This document shows, piece by piece, positions 25,973-34,805 of a stretch of DNA of 64,000 bases. Each line of letters starts with the position of its first letter. The first letter of the stretch is position 1. The translations under genes and the position numbers were made by a program. The notes beneath the pieces are model-generated. The model did no database searches. It was not told where the DNA came from and saw only the letters and a list, made by a program, of their open reading frames with translations. The stretch covers positions 1-64,000 of the forward strand of contig JABCTZ010000036.1 in assembly GCA_018238155.1 (NCBI GenBank), in the 5' to 3' direction. Source of the DNA: Candidatus Heimdallarchaeota archaeon (GTDB taxonomy: Archaea > Asgardarchaeota > Heimdallarchaeia > JABLTI01).

Positions 25973-26830
25973 CTATTCTTCTAATTCTTTACCGATACTA
26001 ATAATTTTTTCTATAATACGCACTGTCTCGAGTGTTTCTTTGACATCATGCGTTCTGATAATATTTGCTCCATGAAGTACCGCTATACTTGTTGCTCCTA
26101 ATGATCCGAACAATCTTTCTTTTGGATCTTTAATGTCTAAAATGTGCCCAATAAATGATTTTCTTGATAATCCAATACAAATTGGTTGATTGAATGCTTT
26201 AATCATTTGTTGAATATTCATCAATAGATGAGCATCTATTTTATACCATTTAAAGTCATCAATACGATGAAACCCGATATCTGGATCGATAATTATCTTA
26301 TTTGGATTGATTCCTGCTTCTTCTGCTTTTTTCAACGAACCTTTCAAAGCTTCAATTACTCGTTCTGTTGGATTTCCTTTGAATCTATTTATGTTCCATG
26401 CACCAATTATTACTGGCACATCTAAATCTGCAGTGATCTTCGCCATTTTTTGATCTTCATTGAATCCGCTTATGTCATTGATCATTTTTGCACCTGATTC
26501 TATCGCTGCTTTAGCAACCACACTACTGGTTGAATCAATAGAAATGGGTTTCTTGATTTCATCAATGATAATATTGATTCCTTGTAAAGCTCTCTTTGTT
26601 TCCTCTTCTGTTGAAATTTGTGTTTCTAAATATGGTGCAGTGCTTTTAGCCCCAATATCAATTATTGTTGCTCCTGCTTTTACTTGCTGTAAGGCTGTTT
26701 GCAGTATTTTTCCCGGACCTGTTTTTACAGAGCTTTTGTAAAACGACTCCGGACTTAAGTTAATTACTCCTTGGATTTGCACAGGTTCATTCACACCGAT
26801 TTCCATTCCAGCAAGATTCACAATATTCAT
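25973..26830 (-). CDS. folP: Dihydropteroate synthase
   Basis: A TIM-barrel protein with the family signatures IQGVINLSPESFY at the start, IIDIGAKSTAP (pterin/pABA site), IIIDPDIGF and IGLSRKSFIG near the end. It joins a pterin diphosphate with an aminobenzoate-type substrate. In archaea with methanopterin the partner may be a ribofuranosyl-aminobenzene phosphate, so the true product is uncertain. The frame is open from 26860, but ATG 26830 has GGTG 7 bases upstream and fits the family start. It converges with the candidate RNA at 25797-25945. Confidence 0.87.
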   Translation of the reverse strand: MNIVNLAGMEIGVNEPVQIQGVINLSPESFYKSSVKTGPGKILQTALQQVKAGATIIDIGAKSTAPYLETQISTEEETKRALQGINIIIDEIKKPISIDSTSSVVAKAAIESGAKMINDISGFNEDQKMAKITADLDVPVIIGAWNINRFKGNPTERVIEALKGSLKKAEEAGINPNKIIIDPDIGFHRIDDFKWYKIDAHLLMNIQQMIKAFNQPICIGLSRKSFIGHILDIKDPKERLFGSLGATSIAVLHGANIIRTHDVKETLETVRIIEKIISIGKELEE

Positions 26831-26917
26831 AGTTATACACCATTTATATATTAGAAGCAAGTAGCAATTATTAAATGCGTTTTAAAAACTATTTGCATTA
26901 TTATTTGTTAAATTAAA

Positions 26918-28969
26918 TTGGTGACGAAATTGAGCAGACGCTTCGAGAAACTAAAAAATAAGTTCCCTTATTACAATGATGTTTTTGATACTGAAGAGCG
27001 AATAGATTTGATAATGAGGGAATTAAAATTATTTGATAAATTCAGATTGTTATCTGGAAGACGTTTTTCTCGTTGGTTCTCCAAACCAATTCTGCGTTTA
27101 AGAATCCCTTCTTTTGGGATGACCGATGGATCAAATGGTGTTGCGTTCCATTCAAGTTTTAGAAAGAATACCAAATTTCCTAATAGTAAATGTTTGTCCT
27201 CAACGTGGAATCGCGAACTAGCTAAAGAATATGGTATAGCGATAGCTAAAGAAGTACGAGCTTCAAAACGTCATGTATTATTGGCTCCGGGAATTAATAT
27301 TGATCGCACTCCCATGAATGGTCGTACATTTGAATATTTTAGTGAGGATCCCTATTTAACTCGTGAAATCGGAAGCCCTTTTGTGGAAGGCATTCAAAGT
27401 CAAAGAATAGGTGCTTGTTTGAAGCATTTTGTTGCGAATAATCAAGAAACAAATCGCTTTAGCATAAATTCACAAGTAGATGAAAGAGCTTTACAAGAGA
27501 TCTATTTACGAGGATTTAGAGATATTGTTCTCCGCTCTAATCCTTGGCTTATAATGGGAAGTTACAATAAAATAAATGGTGTTCGTGGTTGTGCACATAA
27601 AGCATTACTTCGAGATACTCTAATGAATAAATGGGGATACAATGGCTGTGTTATAACCGATTGGTTTGCAACTAGAGGTATTACTCAACCTGAGGACTGT
27701 ATTAAAGCGGGTTTATCTTTGGAAATGCCAAAACCTATCACCTATAAAACGAATCAACTTCGAAAAGCATACAAACAGGGTAAATTTACAATGGAGGAAC
27801 TAGATGATTTAGTTCGTAGGCTTTTACGAGTTATGTTTTATGTTGGACTTTTTGATGATCCTGAGTCTATTCCCCCCGGTGAGCGAAATACTCCTAAAAT
27901 TCAGCGAGTAGCTAGGAGAATTGCAGAAGAAGGGATAATCTTACTGAAAAACGAAAATGATATCCTACCACTTGATATAGATAGAGTCAAAACTATTGCT
28001 ATTCTTGGTCCAAACAAGAATAAGAGATTTGGTAAATTACTATATGGTGGAAGTGCTGCGGTTATTTCACCTTATGAAATAACTCCTGAGGTGGGCTTAA
28101 AGAAAAAATTAGAAGGTAAAGTGGAATTTACTGAGGATCGGATGATTGCTGATTATTGTATTGTTTTCGTAGGACTGGATCATAGCAGAGGCAAGGATTG
28201 CGAAGGTATTGATAGAAATAATTTTGAACTCCCCAAAGACCAGATAAAGCTGATAAAAGAAACAGTGAATATAAATCCAAATACTATTGTTGTTTTGCTG
28301 AATGGTAGTCCCGTACCAATGATACAATGGATTGACAATATTCCTGCTATTGTTGAAGCATGGTATCCAGGAATGGAGGGTGGTTTAGCAATTGCGGATG
28401 TACTTTTTGGTGATATAAATCCATCTGGAAAGTTACCAATAACCTTTCCAAAAGAATTGACTGATTCACCTGCTCATAAATCTGTAAAAACCTTCCCTGG
28501 AGATGGTGAAAACGTTCGCTATGAAGAAGGATTATTTGTGGGCTATCGTTATTTTGATCAACAGCAAATAGAACCACAATTCCCATTTGGTTTTGGACTA
28601 TCTTACACAACTTTTGAATATAGCAACTTGAAATTAGCCAATAATTTAATTTCAAAAGGCAGACCAGTTTCAATCTCAATTGATATAACAAATACTGGTC
28701 AAAGAGCTGGTTCAGAAATAGTTCAACTTTATATCAGCGCGAATGAATCACCAATTATCAGACCACCTAAGGAATTAAAGAGTTTCACAAAGGCTCATCT
28801 CGAACCTGGTCAAACTAAAACGGTTGAATTGCAAGTTAGTTTGAGTGATCTTATCTATTATGATAGCAGAATTCACAACTGGACCTATGGTTTAGGTACA
28901 TACACTGTTCGGGTAGGTAGTTCTTCTCGAGATATTAAATTTGAGACCTTAGTTGCCTGTAAACCTTAG
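26918..28969 (+). CDS. Glycoside hydrolase family 3 (beta-glucosidase type)
   Basis: The 683-residue protein has the two GH3 domains and a C-terminal fibronectin III-like domain (about 585-675). Active-site features are LKHFVANNQE near 168-177 and the nucleophile aspartate in VITDWFA near 248. FGFGLSYTTFEY marks the linker to the last domain. There is no signal peptide, so it acts inside the cell on imported beta-linked oligosaccharides. Starts at TTG 26918, GTG 26921 or TTG 26930 are possible. It indicates sugar use by a heterotroph. Confidence 0.9.
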   Translation: MVTKLSRRFEKLKNKFPYYNDVFDTEERIDLIMRELKLFDKFRLLSGRRFSRWFSKPILRLRIPSFGMTDGSNGVAFHSSFRKNTKFPNSKCLSSTWNRELAKEYGIAIAKEVRASKRHVLLAPGINIDRTPMNGRTFEYFSEDPYLTREIGSPFVEGIQSQRIGACLKHFVANNQETNRFSINSQVDERALQEIYLRGFRDIVLRSNPWLIMGSYNKINGVRGCAHKALLRDTLMNKWGYNGCVITDWFATRGITQPEDCIKAGLSLEMPKPITYKTNQLRKAYKQGKFTMEELDDLVRRLLRVMFYVGLFDDPESIPPGERNTPKIQRVARRIAEEGIILLKNENDILPLDIDRVKTIAILGPNKNKRFGKLLYGGSAAVISPYEITPEVGLKKKLEGKVEFTEDRMIADYCIVFVGLDHSRGKDCEGIDRNNFELPKDQIKLIKETVNINPNTIVVLLNGSPVPMIQWIDNIPAIVEAWYPGMEGGLAIADVLFGDINPSGKLPITFPKELTDSPAHKSVKTFPGDGENVRYEEGLFVGYRYFDQQQIEPQFPFGFGLSYTTFEYSNLKLANNLISKGRPVSISIDITNTGQRAGSEIVQLYISANESPIIRPPKELKSFTKAHLEPGQTKTVELQVSLSDLIYYDSRIHNWTYGLGTYTVRVGSSSRDIKFETLVACKP

Positions 28970-29010
28970 AACGTCGTAATGAATTGAAAATTGCTGTCTA
29001 GTAAGAAATC

Positions 29011-29018
29011 TTATAAAA
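29011..29018 (+). promoter_or_regulatory. TATA box of tRNA-Ser
   Basis: TTATAAAA lies about 35 bases before the first base of tRNA-Ser (29049), a suitable distance for a short leader. Confidence 0.55.
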
Positions 29019-29048
29019 TGGTAGTTCTCATTTTCAACTATTAACTAT

Positions 29049-29137
29049 GCCGAGGTAGTCAAGCTCGGACCACGACGCTGGTCTTGAAAACCAGTTCTCG
29101 CAAGGGAACGCGAGTTCAAATCTCGTCCTCGGCACCA
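29049..29137 (+). tRNA. tRNA-Ser (TGA)
   Basis: GCCGAGG pairs with CCTCGGC. The anticodon stem CTGGT/ACCAG holds loop CTTGAAA with anticodon TGA. A long variable arm (TCTCGCAAGGGA) marks a class II tRNA. CCA is encoded at 29135-29137. There is no intron. Confidence 0.95.
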
Positions 29138-29458
29138 TTTCTATTTTACTTTATTCTGTCCCTGCGTTTTTTCCAAACAAATAATACGCTTATTTAATTC
29201 TGCTTTTGTTCTCTCGTTTCTTTTTAATAGTTTCTTCAAAAAATGATCAATTTTCAAATCAAATATAGTAATTATAATATATCTAACATAAAATATCTTA
29301 GTCACTAAGAGTGACCTCAATTTGAGACCACAAAAAGTGAATCTCTCTTTTTAAGTAGTATATTGTTGTTAGTTTAATGACTTAGTGGGTCGGTCCAAAT
29401 ATTTGATGGTTCAGTTCCTTCTCTTTCATTAAATTCGCTTAATTTCGGAGGAAACAAA
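29138..29458. other. Gap with clustered palindromes
   Basis: This AT-rich stretch holds a TATA-like segment near 29270 and, at 29297-29326, three touching palindromes: CTTAGTCACTAAG, GTCACTAAGAGTGAC and CTCAATTTGAG. A second TATA-like TAGTATATTG lies near 29356. They precede the mini-ORF at 29459. Confidence 0.4.
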
Positions 29459-29566
29459 ATGAAAATAAAATTTGTAATACAGTCAAGTGGTATAACACTT
29501 AAGATGGGTAATGTAAGCTTAATAATTGGGAGAAATATGGCAATCAAATTATTGATTCATATTTAA
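29459..29566 (+). CDS. Mini-ORF of 35 codons with a strong ribosome site
   Basis: GGAGG at 29447-29451 is 7 bases before an ATG that opens a 35-codon frame. The product is basic and largely hydrophobic (starts MKIKFVIQSSG, ends LLIHI), with no recognised family. The Shine-Dalgarno sequence is among the best in the window, which argues for real translation. It lies alone between tRNA-Ser and a HEAT gene, downstream of the palindrome cluster at 29297-29326. It might be a leader peptide or a small membrane-active peptide. Confidence 0.4.
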   Translation: MKIKFVIQSSGITLKMGNVSLIIGRNMAIKLLIHI

Positions 29567-29800
29567 TATAATTAGAGCTCATTAGTCAAATTTCAAACAA
29601 ATTGCTAATCTTTTATTCTGTGGTCACTTTATTTGAAATGAATGACAACTTGTGAACAGTAACAGAGAACAAATAAAAATTAAATATCTATATAATTTGA
29701 TACTACGAAATCGCCTTTAATACAACTTTTAAAAATGTAAAAATAGAATTATTATTACAGTTTTTGGATGTAACAAAAAATCAAGTGATAGTGAATACTG
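29567..29800. other. Gap upstream of the HEAT gene
   Basis: AT-rich, with a TATA-like TATCTATATAA near 29688-29698 that may serve the HEAT gene at 29801. I see no other feature. Confidence 0.35.
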
Positions 29801-30502
29801 ATGTCCCAACAAGAGAAGATCAAAGAAATGATTGATACAGCTTATGATTTTGATGATGAAGATTTAATGAACGATAATTTTCTTTCGAAACCTGAAAGAG
29901 TTGCTCAAGATCTTGCTAAAATGGATAAAGAGCTTATCTTTCCAATTCTAATTGAAATGATTAAACCAGAAAATGAAGGTTATATTCGTTCATTAATAAT
30001 TCTGGTTCTTGGGGATATCAAAGATTCACGATCTGAGAGAATCCTAGTTGATTTATTACAGTTTGATAGAGATTCTGCAATTAGAAAAGAAGCTGCCTCT
30101 TCTCTATCTAGAAAAAAATCACCAGAAGTTGTGATTGTACTTGTTACTGCTCTACACAAAGATGAAAATGCAGATGTTAGAGCAGAGGTTGCATTCAGTC
30201 TTTCTACTTTAGAACCTGAAGGTTGGTTAGATCAATTTAGGCAAGCTTGGCTTGTGGAAAAAAAAGCTATTGTAAGATTTCGTTTAGCGCGAGAATTAGC
30301 TGTAGTTGAGGGTGAAAAGAGTCAATATATGAAAGCATTACTTGAAATGAAAGATAAAAATCAATTATCAGAGTTTCAAAAGGAAAGTGTAGAACGCCTT
30401 CAAGCAGATTTTCAACGTGAAGATTTGAAAGAAGTAAAAGATGTTATGAAAGAATTTTACGATGATGATGACGATCTAGATTTATCTGAGCTATTTGGAT
30501 GA
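29801..30502 (+). CDS. HEAT-repeat protein with acidic tail
   Basis: The 233-residue protein contains helical repeats of the HEAT type (SLIILVLGDIKDSRSERILVDLL, AIRKEAASSLSRKKSPEVVIVLVTAL, DVRAEVAFSLSTL). The tail, DDDDDLDLSELFG, is strongly acidic, with a hydrophobic end that could act as a docking peptide. The N-terminus has a similar acidic stretch (DFDDEDLMNDNFL). It has no enzyme motif and is probably an adaptor. A large hairpin at 30541-30578 separates it from the next gene on the same strand. Confidence 0.72.
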   Translation: MSQQEKIKEMIDTAYDFDDEDLMNDNFLSKPERVAQDLAKMDKELIFPILIEMIKPENEGYIRSLIILVLGDIKDSRSERILVDLLQFDRDSAIRKEAASSLSRKKSPEVVIVLVTALHKDENADVRAEVAFSLSTLEPEGWLDQFRQAWLVEKKAIVRFRLARELAVVEGEKSQYMKALLEMKDKNQLSEFQKESVERLQADFQREDLKEVKDVMKEFYDDDDDLDLSELFG

Positions 30503-30540
30503 ATAAGGTGGTATTTTTATTCTCTATTTTTAGAGATTTA

Positions 30541-30578
30541 TTGTGGAAAACGTTTGTTGCTAAACTTTTTTTCCACAA
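30541..30578 (+). terminator. Long hairpin between two co-directional genes
   Basis: TTGTGGAAAA (30541-30550) pairs perfectly with TTTTCCACAA (30569-30578), with an inner GTTT/AAAC. A second small hairpin, TCTCTA/TAGAGA, is at 30521-30536. It sits 27 bases before the next start codon, so it could be a terminator, a processing site or a translational control. Confidence 0.45.
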
Positions 30579-30604
30579 TTATTTATTCTTGAAAGTGTTG
30601 AAAG

Positions 30605-31186
30605 ATGACTGATAAAGAGAACCAAACATTCTTTCTTTCAGGAAAGAATTCAAAGATTTATTTAGAAGTGGATAAGGCAAAAAATGGACAAGATGTTTTA
30701 GTAAAAGAACTTGTAAAACAGCAAATCCGTCCGTCAAATGATATTTGGATTGCTTATCTTACAACTATTATTGGTAAACTTGCAAGAACAGTTGAAAATA
30801 ATGATCAAAGAACACTTGAGAGCTTAATGATAAAATTAATTGCCCAATTAATGATTTGGTTAGAGTTCGTAAGAAATGATAATCTTGAAGATTTAACCAT
30901 TAAAACAAAGAATGTTCATAATCCTAGTTTTAATACCGTTTTTGTTAAATTAACTGGTGAACTCTCAAATACTATCTTGAAAAATAATAATAGAACGATT
31001 CAAAACAAACTTGCAATGTTCCAAGTATTCTGTGATAAATGGATAGAAAGATTAGATGCTCCATCGATAAAAATAATGAATAAAAAAACACTCAACAAAG
31101 AAGAAATCTATGAAAAATATTGGAAGCTAGATGACAATATAATTAAGGATTTTGAAGAGGTATTTGCCGGTTTGGATTTTGAATAG
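30605..31186 (+). CDS. Hypothetical soluble protein
   Basis: The 193-residue protein is predicted to be all-helical, without membrane segments, cysteine pairs or catalytic signatures. Its last residues, DDNIIKDFEEVFAGLDFE, are acidic and end in a hydrophobic-acidic motif reminiscent of the tail of the HEAT protein upstream (DLSELFG). GTTGAAAG lies just before the ATG. It follows the HEAT gene on the same strand, which suggests joint function. No family is recognised. Confidence 0.6.
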   Translation: MTDKENQTFFLSGKNSKIYLEVDKAKNGQDVLVKELVKQQIRPSNDIWIAYLTTIIGKLARTVENNDQRTLESLMIKLIAQLMIWLEFVRNDNLEDLTIKTKNVHNPSFNTVFVKLTGELSNTILKNNNRTIQNKLAMFQVFCDKWIERLDAPSIKIMNKKTLNKEEIYEKYWKLDDNIIKDFEEVFAGLDFE

Positions 31187-31223
31187 CAAAAACAAAATTT
31201 TCTTTTTGTTAGAGTTATGTCTA

Positions 31224-31231
31224 TTTATAAA
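31224..31231 (+). promoter_or_regulatory. TATA box of a second candidate RNA
   Basis: TTTATAAA is about 27 bases before the first stem of the structured element starting near 31254. Confidence 0.45.
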
Positions 31232-31253
31232 GAGAAGGATACCCTTACTATTA

Positions 31254-31400
31254 CTTGAACCTGTCATTTGTCGGTCAAATCAGCAAGGTTCATAGCTGGT
31301 GTTGTGCTGGTAAAGCTTTCTTTCATCAATTCGAACATCCCCAAAGAAAGAAAAAACTCTTCACATCTAAAATCCAGCACAAATCAACTAGCTATTTTGT
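31254..31400 (+). ncRNA. Candidate structured non-coding RNA with nested stems
   Basis: Hairpin I: TGAACCT (31256-31262) with AGGTTCA (31286-31292), internal loop, then ATTTG (31266) with CAAAT (31276). Stem II: ATAGCT (31292-31297) with AGCTAT (31390-31395). Stem III: GTGCTGG (31304-31310) with CCAGCAC (31374-31380). Stem IV: CTTTCTTT (31316-31323) with AAAGAAAG (31343-31350). Stems II to IV are nested. Short overlapping frames exist here, but they have no ribosome site, so RNA is the better reading. The element ends just before the HEAT gene on the other strand. Confidence 0.5.
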
Positions 31401-31410
31401 CGTATTTACC

Positions 31411-32427
31411 TCAGTCCTCTTCTCTCAAAGATTCCTCAATCTCTTCAAGTAGTGCCTTTGCAGAGTCTTGAACTAATTCGTATTTATCCTCTCGAGCAAT
31501 TTTTTTAATAATTGGTATCAGTGTATCTAGATGTTTTTCAGAGGGTTTTTGATGCCAAAGAAGGGTTGATGTTTCAAGTGCGGACATACGTACCCGCCAC
31601 TGTCTGTCTTTAACAATGATCACAAGTAATTCTTCCATTATGTCCCACCCTCCGGCAGTTATTATTGGTAATAATACTAAGATTCGTAGAGAAGTATTAG
31701 GATCTTCTTTCAATATTTTGAGAAGAAAAGGAACTGATTCTTTAATTATATTTGGATTTTCACTTACAATTAAATATAAAGCACTCGCAGCTTCATATTG
31801 ACCAATTCGTCCTAATAAAGGGAATGGGTAGCTTTTACGATCCATAGACTTTAAAATTTCCTTAACAGCAAATTTATCATCTGCTTCAGCCAAAGCTTTG
31901 CTTGCTTCTCGAATAACTAGCTGGTTTTGGTCTTTCCTTAAAACTTTACCAAGTAATTTAATTGCATTTAGTGCTTTGTTTTTCTTTACGAACTTTCCAA
32001 TAATAGATACAGCATCAAGTCTTACTTTATAACTTAAATCATAACGAGCTATTGGTTTGATTATCGGTAAAATTTTTTTGATAACTTCTTTATCATTGAG
32101 AGCAATTTCTCCCAATAACTCAAGACCTCTCGACCGTTTTTTCCTTTGAAAAGATTTCAAGAGTTTTTTCAAAGCAGGTATCGCGGGTTCACCTATCATT
32201 ATTACTGTTTCTTCAGCTAGCCCTTGAAGAATGAAATCTTTTCTTCCATTAATAATTTTCATTAACTCTTCTAGAGCTGCTTCTGCATTCAAACCTAAAT
32301 CACATAGTTCCTTAACAGCATCTTTTTTCTCTTTAGCAGATTTGCTTTTTTGGAGAACACTAATACATTCATCAACTCTTACTTTAATTTCAGTCAAAAT
32401 TAAACACACCAAGAATTTGTTAAACAC
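31411..32427 (-). CDS. HEAT-repeat protein
   Basis: The protein, up to 338 residues, consists of HEAT/ARM-like repeats (AALEELMKII, AIPALKKLLKSF, VRLDAVSIIGKFVKKNKALNAIKLLGKVL, IREASKALAEADD and others). There is no signal peptide or enzyme motif. The first ten residues of the long reading are hydrophobic and may not be translated: an in-frame TTG at 32397, with GGTGTG upstream, would start the protein at TEIKVRVDE. It ends in EEIEESLREED. It is probably a scaffold; the convergent arrangement with the candidate RNA at 31254-31400 is unusual. Confidence 0.75.
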   Translation of the reverse strand: MFNKFLVCLILTEIKVRVDECISVLQKSKSAKEKKDAVKELCDLGLNAEAALEELMKIINGRKDFILQGLAEETVIMIGEPAIPALKKLLKSFQRKKRSRGLELLGEIALNDKEVIKKILPIIKPIARYDLSYKVRLDAVSIIGKFVKKNKALNAIKLLGKVLRKDQNQLVIREASKALAEADDKFAVKEILKSMDRKSYPFPLLGRIGQYEAASALYLIVSENPNIIKESVPFLLKILKEDPNTSLRILVLLPIITAGGWDIMEELLVIIVKDRQWRVRMSALETSTLLWHQKPSEKHLDTLIPIIKKIAREDKYELVQDSAKALLEEIEESLREED

Positions 32428-32589
32428 TAAATAACACTTTAAATTCTATTGTTCTCGATATAAAAGTTCCAAACTTTATTTAGATTTCTGTTACAAAAAA
32501 AATCAATTATAGATATGTATTATACTTTTTTAATTTCGAGTAGAAAAGTAATTAAGTTAACACCGTTTCTGAAGAAACGAGGAATTTTT

Positions 32590-33003
32590 TTGAGTTTTGA
32601 GTTCAAAGATCATACAGCAGATACTATTGTTTATGCAAAAGGAGAGAATTTACAAGAAGCATTTGAACAAGCTGCTTTGGGTACCTATGAGGTAATGACT
32701 GATATTTCTCTTATCGAAACATCCCTTTCAAAGGAGGTAAACATAAAATCTGAAGATTTAAAATCATTACTTTTTGATTGGATTGATCAGTTAATTTATC
32801 TATTTGATACTGAGTATTTCATCTCAAGTAAAGTTTCTATTCTTGAGTTCGGTATTAGTGGTAAATTTTTCAAAATTTATGCTATATTGGAAGGAGAAGA
32901 ATTTAAAATTGGAAAGCATTCACAAAAAAGTGAAGTAAAAGCAATGACCTATTCCTTCATGGAAGTTGGAGAAAATTACGTAGAGTTTACTCTAGACTTG
33001 TAG
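32590..33003 (+). CDS. Archease (RtcB ligase activator)
   Basis: The protein, SFEFKDHTADTIVYAKG..., has the archease signature: a DHTAD-type opening, an aspartate in LLFDWIDQLIYLFD, and a final EFTLDL. Archease speeds guanylylation and turnover of the RtcB tRNA-splicing ligase. The frame is open from 32515, but the family starts two residues before FEF, and TTG 32590 has CGAGGAA 6 bases upstream, so I take it as the start (137 residues). The intron in tRNA-Leu at 18.8 kb gives such a helper a substrate pathway in this cell. Confidence 0.85.
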   Translation: MSFEFKDHTADTIVYAKGENLQEAFEQAALGTYEVMTDISLIETSLSKEVNIKSEDLKSLLFDWIDQLIYLFDTEYFISSKVSILEFGISGKFFKIYAILEGEEFKIGKHSQKSEVKAMTYSFMEVGENYVEFTLDL

Positions 33004-33076
33004 AGTTACAGTTTAAACATTCTTTGGTAATAACAAAACTAAAAAGCAAGAAAATAGAATTTCAAAGAGTGAGAAT

Positions 33077-34741
33077 ATGTCTTCGAAACGCAACCTAGTC
33101 AATGAATTACTCAAAAGAAATTGCCTAATAACTCCTGATTGTTATGAGATTTTAGAGGATGTAGATGATGCTACTTTTGATTTAGACCGGTTAGCGAATG
33201 CTTTGAAAAATGAACTTGTTATCACTGCTGAGAAATTGCGTGAAGCTCTTCAATCATTTGAAGAGTTTTTATCTGAAGGCGAAACCTTTGAATCTGAATC
33301 CACAAATGATGTAGATTTAGATCAATCTGAAATGGACGTTGAACTATCTTCTAAAAAAGAGAAAGAATCTCTTGATAATAATCTTTCAACCTCAAAAGAG
33401 AATGAAACAATAGTTGCGGCACCGATTAAAAATCTTTCAAAAGATCTTACAAGACAATTTGAGCCTATCGGTAGCAATATTGACACACAAATAAAGATAC
33501 TCCATGAATCATCCGGACAAACAACCATCGATGGGACACTAAATGATTTTGGCAGATATTTTTCTAGTAGATTTAAGCAGTTGAGTGCTATTTTGAGGAA
33601 AAGAGGTGATATTGGTGGTTCGTTTCGTATTGGAGACTTGAAGAAATCAAAAATTGATGATAATGAACGAATTGGCATCTTAGGAATGGTAACAACAAAA
33701 GTTTCATTAAAAAATGGCGGAATGTTATTTGAAATTGAGGATCCAACAGGTAGTATTACAATTACGATTTCTGCTAAAATGCAAGAATTACTAGTTAAAG
33801 CAGGAGCATTACTTCAAGATCAAGTTGCTTGTTTTTTTGGAAAGATTTATGGTGACCGGATGGTTCTCGAGGACTTTGTTTTTCCTGATCTTCCATTAAG
33901 TAGCAGAACAAAGACTGTGAAGGATCCAGTTAGTGTTTGCATGACCAGTGACTTACATATCGGGAGCAAAGAATTTCTGGAAGGCTCATTTAATAATTTG
34001 ATAGATTTCTTGAATGGACGGATAGATGACCCTTATCAACAAACACTGGCAAGTCAAGTAAAATATCTTATTGTTGGTGGTGATGTTGTAGAAGGAATCG
34101 GAATTTATCCAAAACAAGAAGATGATTTGATTATTACTGATATTTATAGACAATATGACAAAGCCGCTGAATTATTAGCAAAAATTCCTAATTGGATTCA
34201 CATAATTATCATTTCTGGTAATCATGACGCTTGTAGATTAGCTTTACCTCAACCCGCAATAGGAAGGGAGTATGCACCAAAATTATGGGCTATGAAAAAT
34301 GTTAGTATGCTATCTAATCCCTCCACAGTTAATATTCACGGGAAGGTCTTTCTTCTTTATCATGGGAACTCATTCGAAGATGTTTCTTCTTTGACACCTG
34401 GATTAAGTATGAGCGATGCAAATGGGCCAATGATTTATACTCTAAGATATAGGCACCTAGCTCCAACTTATGGGAGAAGAAGCAGTGTTGTTCCTAGTTT
34501 AAAAGATGAATTAGTTATTGAACATGTTCCGGATGTTTTTCATACTGGACATATTCACATAAACGCTCATACGCGATATAGAGGTGTTGACTGTATTAAT
34601 TCGGGAACTTTTCAATCGCAAACTGATTACATGCAATCAAAAAACATAAATCCAACTCCAGGCAGAGTTCCAATAATGAATCTACAATCAGGTAAATTTC
34701 ATGAGCTTATTTTCTATGACCCAAAAGAAGACAAACAGTAA
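33077..34741 (+). CDS. polB: DNA polymerase D small subunit (DP1)
   Basis: The 554-residue protein is the proofreading subunit of the archaeal replicase PolD. Residues 1-150 are a helical, acidic N-terminal region that binds partners. An OB fold follows (about 190-285), then the calcineurin-like nuclease with SDLHIGS near 291, GGDVVEG near 335, GNHD near 382 and HTGHIH near 489, all metal ligands in place, so the 3'-5' exonuclease should be active. It needs the large subunit DP2, not in the window. The prenyltransferase gene follows 37-64 bases later. Confidence 0.95.
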   Translation: MSSKRNLVNELLKRNCLITPDCYEILEDVDDATFDLDRLANALKNELVITAEKLREALQSFEEFLSEGETFESESTNDVDLDQSEMDVELSSKKEKESLDNNLSTSKENETIVAAPIKNLSKDLTRQFEPIGSNIDTQIKILHESSGQTTIDGTLNDFGRYFSSRFKQLSAILRKRGDIGGSFRIGDLKKSKIDDNERIGILGMVTTKVSLKNGGMLFEIEDPTGSITITISAKMQELLVKAGALLQDQVACFFGKIYGDRMVLEDFVFPDLPLSSRTKTVKDPVSVCMTSDLHIGSKEFLEGSFNNLIDFLNGRIDDPYQQTLASQVKYLIVGGDVVEGIGIYPKQEDDLIITDIYRQYDKAAELLAKIPNWIHIIIISGNHDACRLALPQPAIGREYAPKLWAMKNVSMLSNPSTVNIHGKVFLLYHGNSFEDVSSLTPGLSMSDANGPMIYTLRYRHLAPTYGRRSSVVPSLKDELVIEHVPDVFHTGHIHINAHTRYRGVDCINSGTFQSQTDYMQSKNINPTPGRVPIMNLQSGKFHELIFYDPKEDKQ

Positions 34742-34805
34742 TCCCTTATAATAAGAATCGAAAGCTTTTTGTTCACTAGTGCAACCGAGTTGTTTGTGGT
34801 TGATT

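Noticed and set aside
31255..31471. Two overlapping 65- to 67-codon plus-strand frames
   Set aside because: They overlap each other and the end of the minus-strand HEAT gene, lack ribosome sites, and coincide with nested RNA stems that explain the region better.
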